From Spirochaetaceae bacterium (GTDB lineage Bacteria; Spirochaetota; Spirochaetia; DSM-27196; SLAA01), in the NCBI GenBank assembly GCA_003552985.1, contig PUPD01000281.1:1-34754 (forward strand): a stretch of 34,754 bases of DNA. Direction: 5' to 3'. Under the pieces are notes generated by a model that worked only from the letters and a program-made list of their open reading frames with translations, made no database searches and was not told where the DNA came from. The position numbers and the translations under genes are program-made. Shown here one piece after another: positions 27,188 to 34,754 of the stretch. Every line of letters begins with the position of its first letter. Positions within the stretch are counted from its first letter, which is position 1.

Positions 27188-27709
27188 ATGGGTATGAAGA
27201 AACTTGCGCTGATCGCCCTGTTGGCCCTCTTCGCAAGCGCCGGCCTGCCTGCAGACCAGCTCAGCACGGTCGGCGTAGTCGACATTCAAGAGGTATACAA
27301 CAGCTTCTACCGTGAGTCCAGGCAGGTGCGCGAGCTCGAGCAACTGCGCGATGAGTACCAGGACGAGATCGACGGCTACCTTGATATGCTTGAGCAGTTG
27401 CGTGATGAGCTCGCCGACGCGCGTGACGACGGAAATCGCAGGCGAATCGGCGACCTCGAGGAAGAGATCGAGGAACTCGAGGTATTCATTGACGAGCTGA
27501 CTCGCCGCCGTCGCCGCCAGCTCGAGCGTCGGCAGCAGAGTGTGTTGACCGACGACTTTCTCGAGGACCTGCAGCAGGCGATAGCCTACGTAGCCGAGAC
27601 CAACGGCTATACAATCGTCGTACGCTCCGACGCCGACGGCCTGCAGTGGTGGAGCTCGGTGGTGGATATCAGCGACGAGGTCGTTGAGCGATTGCGGCGA
27701 ACGCGCTGA
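27188..27709 (+). CDS. OmpH/Skp family periplasmic chaperone
   Basis: Signal peptide; STVGVVDIQEVYNSFYRESRQVRELEQLRDEYQDEIDGYLDML... coiled coil; VVDISDEVVERL terminus; follows bamA; SD aaggag. Confidence 0.88.
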   Translation: MGMKKLALIALLALFASAGLPADQLSTVGVVDIQEVYNSFYRESRQVRELEQLRDEYQDEIDGYLDMLEQLRDELADARDDGNRRRIGDLEEEIEELEVFIDELTRRRRRQLERRQQSVLTDDFLEDLQQAIAYVAETNGYTIVVRSDADGLQWWSSVVDISDEVVERLRRTR

Positions 27710-27774
27710 TAGGGCCCGTCTCGGCCGCTACATAGCCGACGGCGCCCGCCGCCTTTCCGGTGCAACCGACAACG

Positions 27775-30441
27775 ATGTCCGAAAAAACTCCGATGATGCA
27801 ACAATACGCGCGGATTAAGACCCGGTATCGGGACGCGGTGTTGTTCTTTCGGCTTGGCGACTTCTACGAGATGTTCAAACAGGACGCGGTAGAGGTTTCG
27901 CGCCTGCTCGGGCTTACGCTTACGCAACGCAACGGAGTTCCTATGTGCGGGATTCCGTACCATGCCTCGCGCGGATATATCGGGCGTCTGATCGCCGCGG
28001 GCAAGAAGGTTGCGATCTGTGAGCAGGTCAGACTCCCTGAGGGCGGCAAAGGGCTTGCCGACCGCGAAGTCATCGAAGTCATCACGCCCGGAACCGTCAC
28101 CGAAGAAGACTATCTCGAGGCAGGCGCCAACAACTATTTGTTCGCGATCGCCGCTTCCAGGGAAACCGTCTCAATCGGCTACATCGATCTTGCCACCGGG
28201 AGGCTGTGTCTGACCGACTGCGCGATTAACCGCATTCAGGAGTACGTTCGCCGTGAGGTAGCGCGCCTGCAGCCGCGGGAGATTCTGCTGCAGGAAAGCC
28301 TTCTAGAGCGCCTGCCGCATTCCGACGAGCTGTTCGACGGGTGCTTGGTCAACCGGTATCCGGACTGGGCGTTCGACGTTGCGGCATCGGAGCGCGACCT
28401 CTGCGACACACTCGGCATTGTGAACCTTAAGGCGTTCGATATCGACAGCGGCGCACCGGTGCTGGCTTCGGTGGGAGTGCTGCTCGAGTACCTGCGGGAG
28501 AACATCAAGTCGGCCTTGCCCCAGCTGCGGGAGGTGATCTGGTACCGCGACGCCGAGTACGTGGTGCTGGATGAACCCACCCAGCGGAATCTGGAGCTTG
28601 TGCGCAACCTTCTGGACCGCAGCGGAGCCTACACGCTGTGGTCGGTTGTCAAGGATACCTGTACCGCTATCGGCGCCCGGCGTCTACGGAGCTGGCTGCT
28701 GTATCCGTTGAAACAGGTGGATGCAATCGCGGCACGCCACGATGCGGTTGAGCGCATGTACCACAATCAGTTGCTGCTGCAGCGCGTTCGCGAACACCTC
28801 TCCGCGGTGCTGGATCTGGAGCGTCTCGCCGCGCGGGTAGCGGTCGAGCGCGCCCACGCCAAAGATCTGGTGGCGATACGCAATACGCTCGCTGCGGCGC
28901 TACACCTCGATAACGTGCTGGTAGAGACGCTCGGCGAGCGCGATGCGGTTCTCGGCAGCACCGCTCGCTCACGCGCGGCGGCCATTCGCGAACGGCTCGG
29001 CCAGGCGCTGCTGGACGAGCCGTCGGTTCTGCTGACCGAAGGGAATATGATACGTCCCGGCTGGAGCGCTGAGCTCGACGAGCTGCGGGAGTTGCGCGAC
29101 AACAGTAGAACGGTACTGGAACGCTACCTCGAAGAGGAGCGCGCGAGAACCGGCATCAGCAATCTGCGGCTGCGCCATAATCGAGTGCTCGGCTATTATT
29201 TTGAGCTCACCCGCAGCAATCTGGCCGCAGTACCTGATTACTTCATCCGCCGACAGAGTCTCTCGAACGCCGAGCGGTTCACTACCCAGAGGCTGGGTGA
29301 GCTGGAGGAAGCGCTGAACTCAGCCGCCGACCGCATCGTCGAGCTCGAGCGACGTCTGTTCGTGGGCTTGCGTGAGGAGTTGCTCGGCGAGCTCGGGCTC
29401 CTCTACGATCTCGCCGACGCGCTCGCATACCGCGATTGTATTCAGTCGTTCGCATTTACTGCAACTCGCCGAGGCTACACCAGGCCGGCGGTGGAAGAGA
29501 GCAAAGAGCTCGTAATCCGCAACGGACGTCATCCGGTGGTTGAAGCGCATCTGCCTGCGGGCAGCTTCGTCGCCAACGATCTCACCCTCGGGGCGGGTGA
29601 CAAGACATTCGCTTTGATCACCGGACCGAACATGGCCGGAAAGTCGACTTTTCTGCGGCAGACTGCACTGATCGTGCTGCTGGCGCAAGCCGGTAGTTTC
29701 GTGCCCGCCGAGGAAGCGCGCGTCGGTATCGTCGATCGCATCTTCTGTCGCGTGGGGGCCGCCGACAATCTCGCGCGGGGCGAGTCGACCTTCTTGGTAG
29801 AGATGAACGAAACGGCCAACATCCTGCGCAACACCACCGCCGAAAGTCTCGTCATCATGGACGAAGTGGGGCGTGGGACGAGCACCCGGGACGGGCTGGC
29901 AATAGCGTGGGCGGTCTCGGAATACCTGGCGCGGCATGCGCGGCCTCGGACGTTGTTCGCAACTCATTTCCATGAGCTCACCGAGCTCGCTGAAGAGAGC
30001 ATCTTCAACCTGTCGCTCGCGGTATCGGAGCAGGACGGTGAGGTGGTGTTTCTCAAGCTTGTTCGTGCGGGGCCCTCGAACCAGTCGTACGGAGTGCAGG
30101 TTGCCCGCATAGCCGGTCTGCCTGAGGAAGTTTTGGCACGTGCCGAGGAGCTCATGAACGAGCTCGTTCTCCGAGAGCAGGCGGAGGCGCAGGGTTCGGC
30201 GGGAGCACTGTCCGGCGCTGCCGGCGACCGCGGCGCCGCGGACGAAAAGATGCCGGCCGAGCAGGGCCGTTCGGCCGCCCGGAGAACGGCTGCAAACCTG
30301 CAGGCCGAGCTCTTTGACCCCGGCGAGATGGTCACGGCGGAGCTCAGCAAGTTGGATATCGAGCACCTCACTCCGATTGAGGCGCTCAATCTCCTCTCGC
30401 GCTGGCAGCAGCAGCTGCGGGGCAGTTCCGGGGGGTTATGA
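27775..30441 (+). CDS. mutS: DNA mismatch repair protein MutS
   Basis: TPMMQQYARIKTRYRDAVLFFRLGDFYEMFKQDA; FALITGPNMAGKSTFLRQTALIVLLAQAGSFVPAEEARVGIVDRIFCRVGAADNLARGESTFLVEMNETANILRNTTAESLVIMDEVGRGTSTRDGLAIAWAVSEYL. Confidence 0.98.
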   Translation: MSEKTPMMQQYARIKTRYRDAVLFFRLGDFYEMFKQDAVEVSRLLGLTLTQRNGVPMCGIPYHASRGYIGRLIAAGKKVAICEQVRLPEGGKGLADREVIEVITPGTVTEEDYLEAGANNYLFAIAASRETVSIGYIDLATGRLCLTDCAINRIQEYVRREVARLQPREILLQESLLERLPHSDELFDGCLVNRYPDWAFDVAASERDLCDTLGIVNLKAFDIDSGAPVLASVGVLLEYLRENIKSALPQLREVIWYRDAEYVVLDEPTQRNLELVRNLLDRSGAYTLWSVVKDTCTAIGARRLRSWLLYPLKQVDAIAARHDAVERMYHNQLLLQRVREHLSAVLDLERLAARVAVERAHAKDLVAIRNTLAAALHLDNVLVETLGERDAVLGSTARSRAAAIRERLGQALLDEPSVLLTEGNMIRPGWSAELDELRELRDNSRTVLERYLEEERARTGISNLRLRHNRVLGYYFELTRSNLAAVPDYFIRRQSLSNAERFTTQRLGELEEALNSAADRIVELERRLFVGLREELLGELGLLYDLADALAYRDCIQSFAFTATRRGYTRPAVEESKELVIRNGRHPVVEAHLPAGSFVANDLTLGAGDKTFALITGPNMAGKSTFLRQTALIVLLAQAGSFVPAEEARVGIVDRIFCRVGAADNLARGESTFLVEMNETANILRNTTAESLVIMDEVGRGTSTRDGLAIAWAVSEYLARHARPRTLFATHFHELTELAEESIFNLSLAVSEQDGEVVFLKLVRAGPSNQSYGVQVARIAGLPEEVLARAEELMNELVLREQAEAQGSAGALSGAAGDRGAADEKMPAEQGRSAARRTAANLQAELFDPGEMVTAELSKLDIEHLTPIEALNLLSRWQQQLRGSSGGL

Positions 30442-30532
30442 GTGCCTGCCGAGTGGCGCCGTATAGTTCCGTCTGCTTCCGTGTGAGGTGGTAAGTGGTG
30501 TACGCTGTGATGGGGGAGGCCGGGCTTAGCCG

Positions 30533-31690
30533 TCAGGGGCCGAGCGTCTTCAGGCGAAAAAATGCCCGGATAAACGGCCACCACGGTACCGTGGCCATCA
30601 GTCGCAGATCCTCGGCGAGCGAGGTTTCTTCGTTGAGGAACCGCAGGACGCGGTGCACCGGATTGTGCTTGAACAGTCGCGTGAAGACCTCTTCGCTGAG
30701 CTGACCACGTCGGTAAAGGATCTGGAGCAGCATTGCGTCAAGCAGACGGTAGCGCCGCGGCGCCCGTGGTAGGGCGAACGGGTGGCTGTAGCGTTCGAGC
30801 GACGCGACGATGGCCGCCGAGTCATGCTGGATACGGTGAAACGCGAACCCGCTCGAGGCTTTGACGCGCCCGCCCTTGGTGCCGGTGTAGAGAATGTGAC
30901 GGCCCCCACGCCGGCGAAACGTCTGATCGGTCATTGGAATGACGCCCTGTTCCTCTTCGACGATCCGATAGGTGTGAATGCCCAGGACGTTCTCAATATA
31001 GTCTCGGAGCTCGCGTTCGTACTCGTCGCGGCTCAACAGCTCGGCGGAAAAGAGCGTATACTCCACGAGTGCGCTGCGCGCCGAAAACGGCAGAATATAG
31101 ACAAAGCGCATCACCCCGTACTGCGGCACCCGAAAATCGAAGAACCGTATCGAATCCGGCTCAAAACAATCGAGATCGGTTTCGATGAACCAGCCTTTAA
31201 AATGCTGCTTGATGAAGTGATAGCGCTTCGTATCGACTTGAAACCGCTCCGGAATCAGGAGACTGTCAAACAGGTATGCACCCTTAAGCCTCGTGCCGTT
31301 CTCAAGCTTCACTTCAGCACCGTCTGTGGTATCGTGGATCTCTTCCACGACACCGTGCACGAACTCGACATTGGGGCTGCGCTCGATGATGTCATGCATC
31401 GCGGTGTATAACTCGATGCCCGGGATCATACGGTACTGGTACGGGGCCAGGTCATAGCTATCGCGATAGGTTGTCCCGACAAACTCCATCCGGTTCCAGC
31501 GCTTGCGGATCACCGAGTCAAACACGAACCGACGGTCCGTCCAGAAGCACCAGGTGCGGTCATTGCTTCGTTTCGGATCCTTGTCGATGATCGCGATTCG
31601 ACAGTCTCGCAAACCGCTGTGTAGCATGTGATACGCTAAACTCAGACCCGCAGCCCCGCCTCCGGCGAGCAGATAATCGTAGCGTTCCAT
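30533..31690 (-). CDS. crtY: CrtY-type lycopene cyclase family FAD-dependent protein
   Basis: YDYLLAGGGAAGLSLAYHML dinucleotide-binding motif; IIDKDPKRSNDRTWCFW; IRFFDFRVPQYGVMRFVYILPFSARSALVEYTLFS; GVIPMTDQTFRRRGGRHILYTGTKGGRVKASSGFAFHRI. Confidence 0.87.
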   Translation of the reverse strand: MERYDYLLAGGGAAGLSLAYHMLHSGLRDCRIAIIDKDPKRSNDRTWCFWTDRRFVFDSVIRKRWNRMEFVGTTYRDSYDLAPYQYRMIPGIELYTAMHDIIERSPNVEFVHGVVEEIHDTTDGAEVKLENGTRLKGAYLFDSLLIPERFQVDTKRYHFIKQHFKGWFIETDLDCFEPDSIRFFDFRVPQYGVMRFVYILPFSARSALVEYTLFSAELLSRDEYERELRDYIENVLGIHTYRIVEEEQGVIPMTDQTFRRRGGRHILYTGTKGGRVKASSGFAFHRIQHDSAAIVASLERYSHPFALPRAPRRYRLLDAMLLQILYRRGQLSEEVFTRLFKHNPVHRVLRFLNEETSLAEDLRLMATVPWWPFIRAFFRLKTLGP

Positions 31691-31699
31691 AGTCGCGCT

Positions 31700-31728
31700 A
31701 ATATACGCCGCTCGCACACGACCGTCAA
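31700..31728 (-). promoter_or_regulatory. Candidate sigma70 promoter of crtY
   Basis: TTGACG (31728-31723), 17-nt spacer, TATATT (31705-31700); ATG 9 nt after the -10. Confidence 0.6.
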
Positions 31729-31814
31729 ACATTACGACAGTCTCTCAACGCAATTCCAAGCACCCGGGAAACCGCGAGTAATCGTTCGAGCCGGGCCGAG
31801 TTAAGCGAAGCGCT

Positions 31815-32768
31815 GTGCCGACGCAAGCGGTAGTATCATGTGTGAGATGGAACGCCACGCGCCGGATCGGCGAGGCGCGCCGGAGAGGCACTGGAGTGAC
31901 GATCATTAAGAACAGTGTCAGATCGATAGCGCAGATACTCATTCCGACCGACTGTGTGCTCTGCAGTGTGCCGGTCGCAAGCACTGAGCGCCGGCTACAA
32001 GCGGACGAGAGGGCGGGCACTACGACCGCGGCGTGGCTGCTCGAGAGCGCTCGCAAAGCCGGCGTCTGCAGTTCCTGCCTCGACTGTTTGCTCGCTGAAG
32101 CGCTCGACGAGCTGATCATACCGGCAACGCCGCCCCGCGTCGCACCGCGCTGCCGCGGTCGTCGGCCAGCGCAGCCGATAGAGGGCGGGACGGCCCGCTG
32201 TCGAGGCTGCAGCCGTCCGCTCATCTCGGAATACGAGTGGTGTTGCACCTGCCGCAGCGCGTCGTTTTCGTTCGCCGGCGCCTGTGCGTTGTTCGAGTAC
32301 CGCGGGAGGGCACGCAAGCTGCTTGGGTTCTACAAGTTCGAAAACTACAAGCCTCTTGCGGTCCTATTCGCGGCGCTGTTGTGTATCGCATACGTCGCGC
32401 GCTTCGGCCCGGCCCCGATTGTGCCGGTTCCGGCCCAACGACGATCTCGAGCACACCGGGGCTGGGACCAGGTCGGCGTCCTTGCAGGTCACCTGAGTAA
32501 CTCCTACGGCGTTCCGGTAATCACCGCCCTCCGCCGCAGTCCCGGCGACAGTTCCCAGAAGACCTTGGGCAGAACCGATCGGTTCAGTCGCGCCTCTTCT
32601 CATTATCAACTCGCGGGTCAGGCACGCCGTGGTGGCTGCAGAGGGCTCCCGACGGCGGTGCTCGTTGACGACGTGCTTACCACCGGAGCGACTGCCTCGG
32701 CCTGTGCAGAGCTTCTGCGTTCGGCCGGCGTGGAGGCGGTGCAGGTCCTCGCCTTGACGGTACGCTAA
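31815..32768 (+). CDS. comF: ComF family phosphoribosyltransferase-like protein (start uncertain)
   Basis: CVLC...CSSC...CRGC...CCTC zinc-binding Cys pairs; FEYRGRARKLLGFYKF; VPVPAQRRSRAHRGWDQVGVLAGHLS; VLVDDVLTTGATASACAELLR. Alternative GTG start at 31842. Confidence 0.88.
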   Translation: MPTQAVVSCVRWNATRRIGEARRRGTGVTIIKNSVRSIAQILIPTDCVLCSVPVASTERRLQADERAGTTTAAWLLESARKAGVCSSCLDCLLAEALDELIIPATPPRVAPRCRGRRPAQPIEGGTARCRGCSRPLISEYEWCCTCRSASFSFAGACALFEYRGRARKLLGFYKFENYKPLAVLFAALLCIAYVARFGPAPIVPVPAQRRSRAHRGWDQVGVLAGHLSNSYGVPVITALRRSPGDSSQKTLGRTDRFSRASSHYQLAGQARRGGCRGLPTAVLVDDVLTTGATASACAELLRSAGVEAVQVLALTVR

Positions 32769-32817
32769 CGCAGCGACTGTAAGACTGCCGCAGCTGCCGA
32801 ACTACCGCAGCTTGCGG

Positions 32818-32847
32818 TTGACATAGTGAGCTGCAAGTTGGTACATT
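32818..32847 (+). promoter_or_regulatory. Candidate sigma70 promoter of rimP-nusA
   Basis: TTGACA (32818-32823), 18-nt spacer ending TGG, TACATT (32842-32847). Confidence 0.6.
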
Positions 32848-32878
32848 GAAGTGACACTCAGACCTGTACCCGTCGGAG

Positions 32879-32910
32879 GGAGTCGTTCACGGAACAGACT
32901 CCTTTTTTTT
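32879..32910 (+). terminator. Intrinsic terminator / candidate attenuator in the rimP-nusA leader
   Basis: GGAGTCGTTC-ACG-GAAC(A)GACTCC-TTTTTTTT: 10-bp stem with one bulge, 3-nt loop and eight T. Confidence 0.88.
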
Positions 32911-32971
32911 GCTCCAGTGGTCCAACCTGAACAGTGCGAACACCGGCGGGCCTTGCAAGAGCGGTGGCGTT

Positions 32972-33424
32972 ATGAGTAGAATTGAGCATGAGCTCCGGCG
33001 TGAGATCGAGCCTGTAGTCGACGGCTTGGGCTTCTCTTTGGTGGAGCTGAAGGCGTCCGAGCTGAAGGACGGCTTTCATGTGGTGGTGACGGTCTACCGC
33101 ACGGCCGGGGTTGATCTGGACGCGTGCGCCGAGATCCACCGTACAATCCTTCCGCGTATCGAGTTGTGGCGGGATGCACGGGACGTTAACCTCCAGGTGA
33201 GCTCCCCCGGCTTGGACCGCACGCTCAAGCACCATCGAGAATACGCGATCTTCGCCGGCAAACGGGTACGAATCATGCTCAGTACGAGCAATGAATGGAT
33301 AAGCGGTGTGCTCAGCGCAAGCGATGAGGACTCCTGCACGATTGAAACTGCGGACGGTATGCGTCGGCTGGCTTTCAGCGAGATTCGAAAGGCCAAGCTC
33401 GACGAGTTCCGGGAGGTAAGGTAA
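32972..33424 (+). CDS. rimP: Ribosome maturation factor RimP
   Basis: LRREIEPVVDGLGFSLVELKASELKDGFHVVVTVYRTAGVDLDACAEIHRTILPRIE...NLQVSSPGLDRTLKHHREYAIFAGKRVRI; immediately upstream of nusA. Confidence 0.93.
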   Translation: MSRIEHELRREIEPVVDGLGFSLVELKASELKDGFHVVVTVYRTAGVDLDACAEIHRTILPRIELWRDARDVNLQVSSPGLDRTLKHHREYAIFAGKRVRIMLSTSNEWISGVLSASDEDSCTIETADGMRRLAFSEIRKAKLDEFREVR

Positions 33425-33429
33425 ACGAG

Positions 33430-34754
33430 ATGAGCTCGGCACTCAGCGATGCAATCCGGGGGCTTGCACAAGACAAGGGCATCTCCGAAGAGCTGATTCA
33501 CCGAACGATAGAGGAGTTCCTCCTTGCAGCGTATAAGAAGAAGTTCGGGACAGCCGAAAATGCAGTGGTCCAGTTCGGTGAGGACGAAGGCGAGGTCACA
33601 CTGTTCGCGCAGAAGCGCATCGTCGAAGACGTCTATGACCCGGTGACCGAGATTGAGCTCGATGAAGCGCTCGAATACAACGAGGAATGCGAAATCGGTG
33701 ACGAGCTGCTGATCGAAATCAACCCGCAAGAGTTCGATCGCACTGCGATCCAAAGCGCCAAGCAGCGCGCGAAGCAGACGCTGCGGGAAATCCAGAAGGA
33801 CACGCTGCACTCCGAGTTTAAAGACAAAGTCGGGGAGATGATAATCGGATACTACCAGCGTGAGCGCAACGGCAATATCTTCGTCGACCTCGGCAAGACC
33901 GAAGGGATACTCCCGAAGCGTTATCAGTCGCCGCGGGAAGTCTATCGACCGAACGACCGCATCAAGGCCTTGATCTACGAAGTCAACAAGGCCCCGACCG
34001 GACTGCAGATCGTGCTCTCACGCACGCACACCGAGTTCGTGCGACGCGTATTCGAGCTCGAGGTCCCTGAGATCTACGACAAGACCGTAGAAATCTACAA
34101 GATCGTGCGCGAACCCGGATACCGAACCAAGATCGCGGTGTACTCCAACCGAGAAGACGTGGACCCGGTAGGAGCGTGCGTCGGGATGCGCGGCGTGCGC
34201 ATCCAGGCCATCGTGCGCGAGCTCGAGGGCGAGAAGATCGATATCCTCAAGTACGACACCAACGTACCGGAGTTCATTCGCAACGCGCTCTCGCCGGCTG
34301 AGGTCTCGCAGGTGATCGTGCTGGACGAAGCTAAGAAGCAGGCGCTCGCGATTGTGCCCGAGTCTCAGCTGTCGCTCGCAATCGGGAAGCAGGGGCTGAA
34401 TGTACGCCTTGCCAATCGGCTCGCCGACTGGAATATCGACGTCAAGACCGAGGCGCAGTTCGCGGAGATGGATGTTGTGGCCGGATCGAAACGTGCCGTC
34501 TCGCAGCTGTTCGGTGATTACGACAGCGAAGAGGATGAGATCACAACGGTCGCCGAGCTGCCCGACATTCCGGAGCACGTGGTCGAGGCGCTGCGCGAGC
34601 ACGGCGTCGAGATGATTGAAGACCTGGTAGCATTGGGAGAAGAGGGACTCAAGGAAGTTGAGGCCCTTTCGAATGAAGACGTCGAGCTCGTGCAGCAGAT
34701 TGTGGCCGACAATATCGAGATCATCGAAGGCGAGGAAGCAGTCGAGGCAGTCGC
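33430..34754 (+). CDS. nusA: Transcription termination/antitermination factor NusA, partial (runs off right edge)
   Basis: DLGKTEGILPKRYQSPREVYRPNDRIKALIYEV...LSRTHTEFVRRVFELEVPEIYDKTVEI...REPGYRTKIAVYSNREDVDPVGACVGMRGVRIQAIVRELEGEKIDILKY...SLAIGKQGLNVRLANRLADWNIDV. Confidence 0.97.
   Translation, partial: MSSALSDAIRGLAQDKGISEELIHRTIEEFLLAAYKKKFGTAENAVVQFGEDEGEVTLFAQKRIVEDVYDPVTEIELDEALEYNEECEIGDELLIEINPQEFDRTAIQSAKQRAKQTLREIQKDTLHSEFKDKVGEMIIGYYQRERNGNIFVDLGKTEGILPKRYQSPREVYRPNDRIKALIYEVNKAPTGLQIVLSRTHTEFVRRVFELEVPEIYDKTVEIYKIVREPGYRTKIAVYSNREDVDPVGACVGMRGVRIQAIVRELEGEKIDILKYDTNVPEFIRNALSPAEVSQVIVLDEAKKQALAIVPESQLSLAIGKQGLNVRLANRLADWNIDVKTEAQFAEMDVVAGSKRAVSQLFGDYDSEEDEITTVAELPDIPEHVVEALREHGVEMIEDLVALGEEGLKEVEALSNEDVELVQQIVADNIEIIEGEEAVEAV

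Noticed and set aside
1-34754. CRISPR arrays, insertion sequences, prophage or defence modules
   Set aside because: No spaced direct-repeat arrays, transposase or integrase motifs, or defence-type domains were seen; nearly all coding capacity is housekeeping or transport genes.

Overview
The window looks like ordinary chromosomal backbone of a fairly GC-rich, diderm bacterium. Protein character (FAGGQQEE-type secreted binding protein, TamB-BamA-Skp next to mutS with no LPS genes, tandem signal peptidases) suggests a free-living spirochaete; this is inference, since no rRNA is present. Contents in order: DUF47/PhoU-like (partial), an uncharacterised protein with CYTH-like features, DHH/DHHA2 phosphoesterase, a complete tripartite tricarboxylate transporter (tctC-tctB-tctA), MFS transporter, tmRNA (ssrA), M23 lipoprotein, a PEGA+formylglycine-enzyme-fold membrane protein in a likely operon with smpB and an IMPase/HisN-type phosphatase, two tandem signal peptidases I, yebC-ruvC-ruvA-ruvB-queA, an uncharacterised secreted protein plus thymidylate kinase, tamB-bamA-skp-mutS, a CrtY-type lycopene cyclase, comF, rimP and nusA (partial). 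I saw no CRISPR array, transposon, prophage or defence island. The most interesting signals are regulatory: (i) four unlinked genes whose best promoter lies only 8-10 nt before a start codon without Shine-Dalgarno, predicting leaderless mRNAs; (ii) two divergent promoter pairs in which one heptamer, TTGTCAA, supplies the -35 hexamer on both strands; (iii) a repeated TGG-TA extended -10 signature; (iv) a promoter followed by a strong intrinsic terminator ahead of rimP-nusA, suggesting attenuation; (v) a three-half-site operator upstream of tctC. Protein-level oddities are a cysteine-free FGE-fold protein and a thymidylate kinase whose P-loop lysine is replaced by threonine. All calls were made by eye; no database search was run.
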